7,819 nucleotides of DNA from MGR-bin208 sp043779285 (GCA_043779285.1 JAYWEL010000216.1:1-7819), one strand, 5' to 3'; counted from the first letter of the stretch, positions 1-7,774 are shown. Program-made: numbers and translations. Notes: generated by a model not told the origin, from the sequence alone.

Positions 1-145
1 AACCACGTCTTAGTGCGGTAAAATTAAGAAAAAACCAACCTATATCTTTGACTCAGAAGTAGTTAAAATTTTAAATCCAAAAAGGTGGACAAGTCAGGAA
101 TAAAATGGTCAACCTATTTCAGGGCGAGACACCTGTTCAATAATC
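1..145 (+). mobile_element. Possible right-end remnant of an IS21-family insertion sequence, with the tail of a reading frame
   Basis: A frame enters from the left edge and stops at TAG 60-62. Its last residues read PRLSAVKLRKNQPISLTQK, loosely like the basic C-terminus of IstB ATPases (a run resembling SLRKNQ). After the stop come spaced copies of a short motif: TGGACAA at 86-92 inside GGTGGACAA, TGGTCAA at 106-112 and TGTTCAA at 134-140. Repeated TGGTCAA/TGGACAA-type motifs just after istB are known at the ends of IS21-family elements, where they are transposase-binding repeats. I see the motif copies directly; the family assignment is inference from little sequence. No transposase body, opposite end or target duplication lies in the window. 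It could equally be ordinary spacer. Confidence 0.3.
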
Positions 146-179
146 TAACGCAACACTAAAACAAAGCTTTTGTGATTCC

Positions 180-3100
180 TTATTTTATTTCTTTCAATAA
201 TTCTTTTACTGCGGCTTCTAATTGTTGATCGGTTCCTTTATTTACTTTATTGTATTCGTTCATTAATTTAATATCGGGTTCGGTTTGTGCATTTTCTAAA
301 TATTTTCCATTCATACTTTTTACTCCTAATGGTGGCACACCCCAACGAATACTATTATCTTGTAACGATTCCCACCCTGCATAGGTGCAAGTTCCGGGTA
401 CTGGCATGCCTACTAATTTCCCAATATTTAAAGTTTGATATCCAAATGCAAAACAATGCCCATCCGAATAATTGGCTTCATTAGCCAGTGCAATACTTGG
501 TTTTAACCAGCGGAAAGTGGGTTCATAACTTTCAATATGCGTATCAGTAGCATTATACATATAGGCTTTACCGGTTAAGAACGTAGCCAAATCTGAAACC
601 AAATCTCCTCCTCCATTATTTCTGGTATCTACAACCATTCCTTTTTTGCTGCCATATTTTCCCATCATGTCGTCGTAAACATTTCTATACGCTCCGTCGT
701 TCATGCCGGGAATATGAACGTATCCCAACTGACCATTGCTTAGTTTTTCTACTTCTTCCTGATTTCTTTTTACCCATCTTTTATACAGCAATTGATTTTC
801 CTGACCTATCGAAATCGGCTTTAAAACAAGATCTCTGGTTTTGCCTGATTCTTCAATTTGAAGTAACACATTATTGCCTGCTTTTCTATTTAAATATTGT
901 GGTAAGTCTTTGGCAGGTGTAATTAATTCTCCATCGATAGATAAAATAATAGTACCGGGCTTTACATCAAACCCTGCCTTATCTAAAGGGCCTTCTTTTA
1001 TTACTTCATCAATTTTTACTCCATTACCTGAATAATTATTATCATAAAAAACACCTAAAGATGCAGTAGCATCTCCACTTGCATTGACTGAATTAAACGA
1101 AGCCCCACTATGAGATACATTTAACTCACCAAGCATTTCGCTCAGCATTTCTGAGAACTCGTAATTATTGCCAATATGTGGTAGAAATTTTAAATAATCA
1201 TTTTTCAATCGCTTCCAATCTGCTCCATGATAGCCCGCTGTATAAAAAGTAGTTTGTGTTTTACGCCAAATATGTTCGAACATAAATGATCTTTCAGCAG
1301 CAACATCTAAATTTAATTCTCCGCCTGTACTAACCGATGTTGGCTTACCGGAGGATACTTCAATTTTTGAAATTCTTCCATCGGCTAATAAGAATATATT
1401 TTTTTGATCTTTATCCCAATACATAGAGCCTCCACTATTGGCATTTAGCGGAGCTAATATTTTAGTTTCTTTGGTTCTTAAATTAGTTGACCACAGGTTG
1501 TATCCTTTTTCAAAACTAGTTAAATAATACAAAGTTTCTCCGTCTTTTGAAACTAGCATGTCAGAAAAATCAGAGGAGTGAATGGTTAATCTGGCTCTTC
1601 TTTCATTCAGTCCATCCCAATCAAAAACTACTAAAGAGTCTTTTTTCACCTCTTTCTTTTTAGAGGTATCTGCTTTTGTTTTTTCATCGTCAATATCTTT
1701 TAACAAAGCTGCTTCGTCTTTCGATAGTTTTACTTTATCCCAACCTTCTTTTGTAAAAAACATCATGTACACATCATTTTGTGATGAGCCACTTTGAGCA
1801 TAGCTTTTTAAACCATCTTTATTACTACCCCAAATCATGGCTTTGCCATCCATTACCCATTTTCCTCCATTATCGCCAAACCCACTTTCGGTTAGGTTCA
1901 TCAGTTTTCCCTTACCATCAGAAGCAATTAATCCTATCTCCGAGTTTCTTACACCGGGTGTTTTAAAATCCAGTAAAAACCATTTCCCGTCGGGGCTCCA
2001 GGAAAAATCATGAGAATTATCTCCGGCAGAATAAATTTCTTTTCCTGCAAAAATTAAACGGGTTTGTTTGGTTTCAATATTATATACTTTTAACGAACCT
2101 CTGTTTTCAATAAACGCTATTTCTTTTCCGTTAGGGGAAAATTTAGGTTGGTAATTTTCGTTTTCATTTACAATTAATGGGGTTTCGTTTAAAGTGGTAG
2201 AAGCAAAAAAGTAGGTTTCCTGTTTTCTGTTTAATTCGGTTAAGTAAATACCCCATTTGTTATTTCTTTCGCTAGAGTACATTAGTTTTTTTCCATCGGG
2301 TGAAAATGTAACAGATCTTTCTTGCTCAGTGGTATTGGTAATGCGTTTTGAAATATTTCCATCAACACTACTTGCAAAAACTTCTCCTCTAAATACAAAA
2401 GCTACTTCTTTATTGTTTGATGAAATGGCCAAATCTCTTATTCCGCCAGCTACTGGTACTATTTTTTCGTTATTAGTTTTTACATCGTTATTAATATTAA
2501 TCGAAACTTTTTGAGCAGAGGATCCTTCTTTTTGAATATAAATGGATCCATCCCAGCTGTAGCATAATAAGTCGTTATTTGATTTGCTTAAAAAACGTAC
2601 CGGATGATTTTTAAATGTTGAAACGGTTTTTTTAGACGTGCCATCTATATTCATTTTATAAACATTAAACGATCCGTTCTCTTCGCTTAAATAATAAAAA
2701 GATTTATCGTTATTAGTAAAAACCGGGCTTCTATCTTCTCCATTAAAACTGGTTATTTTTTTATGTTCGTCGGTTTTAAAGTTATAAGTCCAAACATCTC
2801 TAGCAATTGCCGATGTTTGATGTTTACGCCATGTATTTTCTCCGCCTTTTTTATCATGGTAAATCATTACATCGCCGCTTGCATTCAATTTTACATCTTC
2901 AGCAGGGGTAGTTAATACTTGCACTACTCTTCCGCCGTTCATTGAAACTTTGTACAATTCGGGCATGCTTCCTGTATGATATTGACGATTGGTTGAAGCG
3001 TCTAATCTGGCAGAACCAAAATAAATAAACTTTCCGTCGTTACTAAATGAATAGGGAAATTCTGATGCAGAATGAAACGTTAACCGCTTGGTTTCGCCGC

Positions 3101-3389
3101 CATTGATACTAATAGAAAATAAATCAAAATTTCCAAATCTGTCGCTTGCAAATACAATCGTTTTTCCATCAGGACTCCAGATAGGCATATAATCATGCGC
3201 TTCGTGAAGAGTTAATACTGTGGCGTTTCCTCCATTAGATGGAACTTTATATAAATCTCCTTTATAGGTAAATACAATCGTTTTTCCATCGGGAGATATG
3301 GCACAATATCGCAACCAGTTTGGCTCTGTTTGGCTATATGTAAATTGAAAAGCAAATAATAGAATGATGACCGTAAAAAGTTTTTTCAT
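180..3389 (-). CDS. Secreted tricorn-like serine protease (PD40 beta-propellers, PDZ, S41 peptidase domain)
   Basis: Intact 1069-residue protein, near the usual length for tricorn proteases. It probably trims peptides to small fragments in the periplasm or outside the cell. A Sec signal peptide (MKKLFTVIILLFAFQFTYSQ) opens it, so it is exported, unlike archaeal cytosolic tricorn. Residues 25 to about 690 form two propellers with PD40 repeats such as ISPDGKTIVF, WSPDGKTIVFASD and FSPDGKKLMYSS. A helical segment ends in GELNVSH, giving Ser759-His760, then a PDZ domain (about 775-860) and the S41 core with VVDTRNNGGG at 919-928. NYSDGH places the likely nucleophile at Ser975, and LENAQTEPDI places the probable Glu at 1032. 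These match the Ser-His/Ser/Glu tetrad known for tricorn, so it should be active. The ATG at 3389 is chosen because the signal peptide begins there. No gene is close enough for a clear operon; substrate unknown. Confidence 0.95.
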   Translation of the reverse strand: MKKLFTVIILLFAFQFTYSQTEPNWLRYCAISPDGKTIVFTYKGDLYKVPSNGGNATVLTLHEAHDYMPIWSPDGKTIVFASDRFGNFDLFSISINGGETKRLTFHSASEFPYSFSNDGKFIYFGSARLDASTNRQYHTGSMPELYKVSMNGGRVVQVLTTPAEDVKLNASGDVMIYHDKKGGENTWRKHQTSAIARDVWTYNFKTDEHKKITSFNGEDRSPVFTNNDKSFYYLSEENGSFNVYKMNIDGTSKKTVSTFKNHPVRFLSKSNNDLLCYSWDGSIYIQKEGSSAQKVSININNDVKTNNEKIVPVAGGIRDLAISSNNKEVAFVFRGEVFASSVDGNISKRITNTTEQERSVTFSPDGKKLMYSSERNNKWGIYLTELNRKQETYFFASTTLNETPLIVNENENYQPKFSPNGKEIAFIENRGSLKVYNIETKQTRLIFAGKEIYSAGDNSHDFSWSPDGKWFLLDFKTPGVRNSEIGLIASDGKGKLMNLTESGFGDNGGKWVMDGKAMIWGSNKDGLKSYAQSGSSQNDVYMMFFTKEGWDKVKLSKDEAALLKDIDDEKTKADTSKKKEVKKDSLVVFDWDGLNERRARLTIHSSDFSDMLVSKDGETLYYLTSFEKGYNLWSTNLRTKETKILAPLNANSGGSMYWDKDQKNIFLLADGRISKIEVSSGKPTSVSTGGELNLDVAAERSFMFEHIWRKTQTTFYTAGYHGADWKRLKNDYLKFLPHIGNNYEFSEMLSEMLGELNVSHSGASFNSVNASGDATASLGVFYDNNYSGNGVKIDEVIKEGPLDKAGFDVKPGTIILSIDGELITPAKDLPQYLNRKAGNNVLLQIEESGKTRDLVLKPISIGQENQLLYKRWVKRNQEEVEKLSNGQLGYVHIPGMNDGAYRNVYDDMMGKYGSKKGMVVDTRNNGGGDLVSDLATFLTGKAYMYNATDTHIESYEPTFRWLKPSIALANEANYSDGHCFAFGYQTLNIGKLVGMPVPGTCTYAGWESLQDNSIRWGVPPLGVKSMNGKYLENAQTEPDIKLMNEYNKVNKGTDQQLEAAVKELLKEIK

Positions 3390-3633
3390 AATAAATAAAT
3401 GAGGAGGGAAGATAACGAGAGTTTGCGTAGTTGTAAAACCGATTAAATAAAAAATATAAAATACCTACCCATGATTTTAATTTAAAATCGCCAACCATAA
3501 CTTTTGGCTACACATTTTATTTGCTATTTCATTTCTACACTTTTTCATTTTGTATATGTATACTTTAGTACACAAAAAAATAGTTCATGAGTTCATTTTT
3601 TTTAAATTTGATTTTTGAAAAATAAATGGCTTG
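3390..3633. other. Intergenic region upstream of the protease gene
   Basis: Very AT-rich, 244 bases, no credible gene. It must hold the promoter of the protease gene and the 3' end of the transcript of the damaged gene to its right. I see no convincing intrinsic terminator and no clear Bacteroidota promoter pair (TTTG / TAnnTTTG). The sequence before the protease ATG is pyrimidine-rich on the coding strand and has no Shine-Dalgarno, as is common in this phylum. A perfect palindrome at 3473-3489 is listed separately. Confidence 0.6.
3473..3489. promoter_or_regulatory. Perfect 8+1+8 palindrome upstream of the protease gene; possible operator
   Basis: GATTTTAA-T-TTAAAATC is an exact inverted repeat centred at 3481, about 85-100 bases upstream of the protease start. 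A second, shorter inverted repeat (GCCAA...TTGGC, 3490-3508) lies right beside it. The symmetry suits a dimeric regulator, but the composition is nearly all A and T, so chance symmetry is a real possibility. Confidence 0.2.
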
Positions 3634-4381
3634 TTAATTTAGCAATATCTTAAACCATTTATCTACGGTGCTTTCCATGGAAGACATGTTCATGCCTCCT
3701 AAAGAACGGCTGCCTCCACTCATGCCAGCGGGGCTTTGACCACCTGCACTTCTGTTGCTTGGTCCAACCATACCCGATCCAGCTCCCATACCCGAAGGCA
3801 TTTCCATTTTACCAGACTCTTATCCGATGGACATATTGATAATATCCGGAACAGCTCCATTAAATATTTTTGCCAATGGAACGGTCAGACTATATAACAT
3901 TTCTGTTTCATTGATAGCTTCATTGGTTGCTTTAATTTCTGATTCAGGTAATTGAATGAACACCATTTCTTTCACATCGTTTTTACCCCAAACAGCCAAC
4001 ATAGGAAGTTGTTTCAATTGTGCATTCAATCCCCGCTCTTGCCCCGGGTTTGAGGATCGGTTTTGCATATCGGCCATAGAGAGAGTACCACTCTGTGGCA
4101 TGGGGTATTGAAAAAACATACCTTTTCTTTTCTTGGCTTTCACATCAAAATAAAAAGCAAATCCCATGCGTAGCATTTTTCATGATGGATGTCTTATCTG
4201 CGGTTTTTAATTTGATGTTCAGATTATTGTCTGAACGGGTAATCTGGCAATGAATATTATTCGATGGATCCTTAAATGGAAATTCATTTTTGATTATGGA
4301 ATCTTGTGAAATACTTACCAGTGGATTGATCAATAAAATACCAAACATACAAAGCAGTTGCAGGAATAATGTTTTTTTCAT
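3634..4381 (-). pseudogene. Broken gene for an exported protein of unrecognised family with a Met/Gly-rich tail (one frameshift, one nonsense codon)
   Basis: The start at 4381 begins a clear Sec signal peptide (MKKTLFLQLLCMFGILLINP, likely cut after VSISQ). The frame breaks after residue 68 at a run of five A on the coding strand (4176-4180). Dropping one base joins it to the next frame as KTADKTSIMK-MLRMGFAFYFDVKAKKRKG, a smooth continuation. That frame meets TAA at 3820-3822 (restored codon 187), then stays open for 61 more codons to the TAA at 3634-3636. This last part is rich in Met and Gly (eight Met, thirteen Gly, e.g. MEMPSGMGAGSGM) and ends VDKWFKILLN. The restored protein is 248 codons. 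The segment NLNIKLKTADK...LRMGFAFYFDVKAKKRKG resembles exported Bacteroidota proteins of unknown function, perhaps with a DOMON-like beta fold, but I cannot name the family. Without repair, two short products are possible (from 4381 and 4176). Sequencing error at the homopolymer is the main alternative. Confidence 0.75.
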
Positions 4382-4566
4382 AATGCAGTTTTTTTGAAGC
4401 AATGTAAGCGTCTTTAATGAAGTGTTGTATGTTCTGGTATTTAAATTAATTATTTTTTTATATAAAAAATCCATGAACATCGTTTACTGAAATTAAGATA
4501 AAGCAATAAAGGCGAATATTATTTATTACGGAATAAATAAACCAATTCCGGTAATGTCAAATAAAA

Positions 4567-4593
4567 AAACCGGCTGTTCATAGCAGCCGGTTT
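4567..4593 (-). terminator. Intrinsic terminator after the NTF2-like lipoprotein gene
   Basis: Perfect 10-bp stem AAACCGGCTG (4567-4576) with CAGCCGGTTT (4584-4593) and a 7-base loop. Read on the minus strand, the GC-rich stem runs into seven T residues, the classic rho-independent layout. It starts 20 bases after the stop at 4613 and lies before the next minus-strand gene at 4381, so it separates the two damaged genes into different transcription units. The plus-strand T tract is poor, so it is directional. Confidence 0.85.
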
Positions 4594-4612
4594 GATAAGT
4601 TATTTTATAAAA

Positions 4613-5162
4613 TTATTTAGCCGGATTCGGAGGAAAGATGCCCTTGCATAGCGCTTGCATCATAAAGTCAATCTTTCCCGCTTTATTAAAACGCCATGTT
4701 TCCTGTAGACTCACAGAATCCACTTTTCCGTTGGCATCGGTCATCACTTCATTTCCCCAAACGGCCACCCAATGTTCGTCCTTATCGGTGCTTTTTAGTG
4801 CAAAAATCGCATCTACAGATACTTCCATTCCCTTAAAAGAGCTCCGGAAATCCTGCATGCCTTTCAGAATTTGGTCTGTATGGCCTACCATTGCAGAACC
4901 ATCGGCCATAAAAAAGGAGAGGCTGTCGGCAAAATATACTCGGCCCGGACTTAGGTCGCCTTTTTTCCAATCATCCCATAAGGCTAACACGGTTTCGGTA
5001 TTGGCTGCATCATCCATGATAAAAGAGGCTGAATAACCGGGGGTTAAACCCATGCATGTTTACTGGAACATCCGCCTTTGCAGTGGCTGCTAATTCGGCA
5101 GATTTATCAGCATTTCAGGAAATAATAAAAAGCGAAAAAGTGGCAAAAAAAATTCGTTTCAT
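4613..5162 (-). pseudogene. NTF2/SnoaL-like putative lipoprotein gene, disrupted in its N-terminal part (nonsense at the lipobox Cys codon plus a frameshift)
   Basis: The ATG at 5162 starts a lipoprotein-like signal, MKRIFFATFSLFIIS, followed by TGA (5115-5117) and then, in the same frame, NADKSAELAATAKADVPVNMHGF. A Cys codon (TGT or TGC) at the TGA would make IISC, a good lipobox. A second lesion, one extra base at or near the five G run 5039-5043, shifts the frame to TPGYSASFIMDD. Removing one base gives 183 codons including the stop. The downstream part has the size and feel of an NTF2/SnoaL-like fold: ANTETVLALWDDWKKGDLS helix, then HWVAVWGNEVMTD and VSLQETWRFNKAGKIDFMMQ strands. That superfamily covers many enzymes and binding proteins, so no reaction can be assigned. 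An ATG at 5053 could still start a 146-residue form holding the whole domain but no export signal. Upstream, 235 bases separate it from the cyclase. Confidence 0.75.
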
Positions 5163-5397
5163 AATTGTTGATTTTAGTTTAAAATAATTTAAGGAACCGA
5201 AATCAGTTTTAAAAATGGGGGGAGTGCAATTCGAAGTTAAGTTTTTTTTAATATGATAATGCTATTTTTTCTAACTCATATCCAAAACTTGGATTAGTAA
5301 AGAAAAAGCCACTGTTGCTAAGTGTTTGATGAAGGAAAGACAGAATATTACACAGGATAGGATTTAAAGAATTAGGATCATGTCTTCAGTAAAAAAA
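5163..5397. other. Intergenic region between the cyclase and the NTF2-like gene
   Basis: AT-rich, 235 bases, no credible gene on either strand. I see no terminator-like hairpin after the cyclase stop and no confident promoter for the NTF2-like gene, though a promoter for it should lie here if it is transcribed alone. A short G run (5217-5222) is the only local GC-rich feature. Confidence 0.5.
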
Positions 5398-7467
5398 TTA
5401 ACCAAGAGTACTTATATTTCCATATTTCAACAGATTGGCATCGTAATTCTTTTTGGCTTTCTCCAACAATCTTTTGAAATCGGGATCTTTCCGGTAAACA
5501 TTAAAGAGATTGATATTGTTGAGCCAATTAAAATTATTACTTCCATTATCAACTCTTTTTTCAATACGGGCCAGCAGCTCTTTCGATATCTTGTTTCGGT
5601 TAGTATACAACAGAACTAAATTGTCATAGCGAAATGCGATGTCAACTTTTTCCAGCTCACCTTTTGCAGCATAGAGTTGTGATCTTAGAAGGTTATAAAG
5701 GCCGGGTCTTGCATCCAATTTTTTCTGCACCTTATCATATTCGCCGAAATTAATCTGCCAACGTAAAAGAGTAGCTTCAAAATGAAACATATCATTTGTT
5801 ACCTCAGTACAGGTTTGAAAAGCTTTTTTTGCTTCAGCATATTTTCCCGTCATAGCATATGCATTTCCAAGATGTGCATAATTTGTGGGGTCAAGCGGGT
5901 CGGCTTTAATAGAAGCAAGAAAAAACGGGATAGACTCTGCATGAAGACCAAGATCTAAGGAAAGTGTAGAACCTAAATTCAAATTCGTCAATGGATCTGC
6001 CGGAGCCAGGAAATACGCTTTTTTAAGATAGTAAAAACAACTGTCAAATTTGGGATCTGTACGATGCATGATGGCCCATGCCATAGCCGTATTTACAAAA
6101 GATGAATTGGGTTTTAATTGCAACGCTTTTCTTGCCAACTGCTCTTTTAGTATCAATAAATCTTTCGGGAATTCTTGTTCGTTTTTGTTTCGCAGTTCAT
6201 CATATACTTCTGCAAGCCCTGCATAGGCTTCTGCATAATTCGGATCCAGCTCGATGGCTTTTTCAAAAAACTTTTTAGCCTTTTCAAAATCTTCATTGAG
6301 GTGCGTATTGAAATATTTTTTATACATGAAATAGTATCCTTTCTGAAACTGTTCATACGCTTCTACATTATCGGTAGGCGTTTCGTTGATTTTTGCATTG
6401 GCCTCCGGGGAAATTTCTATTTCAAATTTTTGTGCAATCATTCTTGAAATTTCGCTTTGCACTTTAAAAATATCATTCATCACTCTGTCAAAAGTTTCAC
6501 TCCAGAGATGAGTTCCGTCACTTGCTTTTATTAACTGGGCCGTGATGCGTATGGTATTACCTGATTTTCTCACACTTCCTTCCAGCAAATAGGCCACACC
6601 TAATTTTTGCCCGATAGTTATGAGGTCTTCATTTTTTCCTTTGAAAGCAAAGGAAGATGTCCGGCCAATTACTTTCAATCCTGGTAATTTGGTGAACATA
6701 TTAATCAGTTCTTCACTTAAGCCATCAGAAAAATATTCCTGTTGCGGATCGCTGCTCATATTTACAAAGGGAAGCACGGCAATGGATTTTTCGGGTGCAT
6801 CAAAATCCGAAGAAGTACCCTGTTCTTGATATACAATAAAATACCAGGATAAGGCTGCAGCCAGAACAAATAAGGCTAAGCTTGCAAAAAGAATTTTTTG
6901 TTTTGTATTGGACTTGCGGATGTTTTCTTTCTTCAGATGTTGAGCAATTTCTGCATCGTAACTCAAGGTTCCAATTAATTTCAGTTCATAAATTCGTACC
7001 GACTCACTGACGTTTTTCAGCGTTTCCTCCCGGATGAATTCTGTAAGTATTTCTTTTTTATTACTAACGTTTTTATAAATAGCTTCTGAGACATAGGTTC
7101 CGCCAATGGGTGCAAGGGCTTGCAACCGTGAAGCAATATTTACACCATCACCAAACACATCATGGTTTTCAAAAACCACTTCGCCTAAATGAATTCCAAT
7201 TCTTAATCGAAGGCCATCAATGCCGATGCAGGCATGATGGATTGCACCAGCACACATTACCGCATCTGTAACCGTATTGAAACTTGCCAATACCCCATCG
7301 CCCAGTTCTTTTATCCAGGTACCATTGTATTGTTTGATCAGTGGTTTTTGAATCTCCCGATTTTTTCGGAGTAGTTCAAAAGCTTTCTTTTCGTCAGCTC
7401 CCATTAATGCAGTGTAACCTGCAATATCGGTGAACATGATGGCGGCTAGCTGGCGGGATTGAGACAT
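5398..7467 (-). CDS. Membrane-anchored class III adenylate cyclase with TolB-like domain and TPR repeats
   Basis: Intact, 689 residues; predicted to make cAMP from ATP. Residues 1-165 are a class III cyclase domain with a full catalytic set: metal-binding Asp14 (FTDIAGYT) and Asp57 (GDG), adenine-selecting Lys53 and Asp103 (HDVFGDGVN), and transition-state Asn110 and Arg114 (VNIASR). Lys plus Asp predicts ATP over GTP. One membrane helix (about 191-212) follows. Then comes a TolB/FlgO-like domain (about 226-350, opening KSIAVLPFVNMSSDPQQEYFSDGL), common behind such cyclases, and TPR repeats from about 375 to 555. The end (YRKDPDFKRLLEKAKK) matches the usual close of this architecture. The cyclase should be cytoplasmic and the TolB-like/TPR part periplasmic, so the latter may sense or dock a partner; this is inference. 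The ATG at 7467 is followed at once by the conserved LAAIMFTDIAGYT, supporting the start. No partner gene is adjacent. Confidence 0.93.
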   Translation of the reverse strand: MSQSRQLAAIMFTDIAGYTALMGADEKKAFELLRKNREIQKPLIKQYNGTWIKELGDGVLASFNTVTDAVMCAGAIHHACIGIDGLRLRIGIHLGEVVFENHDVFGDGVNIASRLQALAPIGGTYVSEAIYKNVSNKKEILTEFIREETLKNVSESVRIYELKLIGTLSYDAEIAQHLKKENIRKSNTKQKILFASLALFVLAAALSWYFIVYQEQGTSSDFDAPEKSIAVLPFVNMSSDPQQEYFSDGLSEELINMFTKLPGLKVIGRTSSFAFKGKNEDLITIGQKLGVAYLLEGSVRKSGNTIRITAQLIKASDGTHLWSETFDRVMNDIFKVQSEISRMIAQKFEIEISPEANAKINETPTDNVEAYEQFQKGYYFMYKKYFNTHLNEDFEKAKKFFEKAIELDPNYAEAYAGLAEVYDELRNKNEQEFPKDLLILKEQLARKALQLKPNSSFVNTAMAWAIMHRTDPKFDSCFYYLKKAYFLAPADPLTNLNLGSTLSLDLGLHAESIPFFLASIKADPLDPTNYAHLGNAYAMTGKYAEAKKAFQTCTEVTNDMFHFEATLLRWQINFGEYDKVQKKLDARPGLYNLLRSQLYAAKGELEKVDIAFRYDNLVLLYTNRNKISKELLARIEKRVDNGSNNFNWLNNINLFNVYRKDPDFKRLLEKAKKNYDANLLKYGNISTLG

Positions 7468-7485
7468 ATCAATATTATGTGTAAT

Positions 7486-7518
7486 TAAAGATAATGAAAA
7501 CGGAGTAAGTCATTGAAA
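7486..7518 (-). promoter_or_regulatory. Weak candidate Bacteroidota-type promoter for the cyclase gene
   Basis: On the coding strand, TATCTTTA (7493-7486) matches TAnnTTTG at all but the last base, and TTTC (7518-7515) matches the TTTG -33 element at three of four bases, with a 21-base spacer. Transcription would begin about 15 bases before the ATG. The spacing fits the phylum's sigma factor, but such matches are common in AT-rich DNA. Confidence 0.25.
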
Positions 7519-7723
7519 GATTTATTTTCTTCCTGAAGGTCTTGTTTCGTGGATCAGTCTTCTGATTTTTTGACAACTATTTTCCATTAAACCAGTAAGG
7601 TCAACTGTTTTTTAGCCGTTGTTAATATGAGAGCTTTGGAGGTGGGGGAAAAAAATAACAAAAGAGATTGTTTGTTGGTGATAGCTAACATTGCATCATC
7701 TGCTTACGAATACTAACAAAGGC

Positions 7724-7774
7724 GAAACCCCGATAAATTTGAAACTCCGATAAATGCGAAACATCAGCGGGGTT
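7724..7774. repeat. Short tandem repeat, 17-bp period, two good copies and a diverged third, with an inverted repeat across it
   Basis: Units begin at 7724, 7741 and 7758, each with GAAAC. The first two share GAAAC(C/T)CCGATAAAT, differing at one of the first 15 bases; the third keeps only GAAAC clearly. AACCCCG (7726-7732) is the exact reverse complement of CGGGGTT (7768-7774), so the block can fold into a hairpin with a long loop. It is too short and the units too small for a CRISPR array. Confidence 0.55.

Noticed and set aside
161..173. ACAAAGCTTTTGT hairpin after the protease gene as a terminator
   Set aside because: Imperfect, AT-rich, no loop and no clean T tract on the minus strand.
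4171..4185. Programmed ribosomal frameshift instead of a mutation in the exported-protein gene
   Set aside because: The run is ATG AAA AAT, not a canonical slippery heptamer, no stimulatory structure is evident, and the same gene has an additional nonsense codon.
4382..4480. Upstream extension of the damaged exported protein to an ATG at 4480
   Set aside because: The 33 extra residues are low-quality sequence ahead of a textbook signal peptide, so the start at 4381 is preferred.
4638..5036. Plus-strand open frame of 132 codons
   Set aside because: It lies fully antisense to the NTF2-like domain, which has a recognisable fold; its own protein is Ser/Leu-rich with no domain or export signal.
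6175..6447. Plus-strand open frame of 90 codons rich in Phe and Ile
   Set aside because: Antisense shadow of Lys/Glu-rich TPR coding sequence in the cyclase gene, which explains its hydrophobic look; not a real membrane protein.
7553..7571. Plus-strand hairpin ATCAG-TCTT-CTGAT followed by a T run, terminator-like
   Set aside because: The stem is only 5 bp and AT-rich, and no plus-strand gene precedes it.
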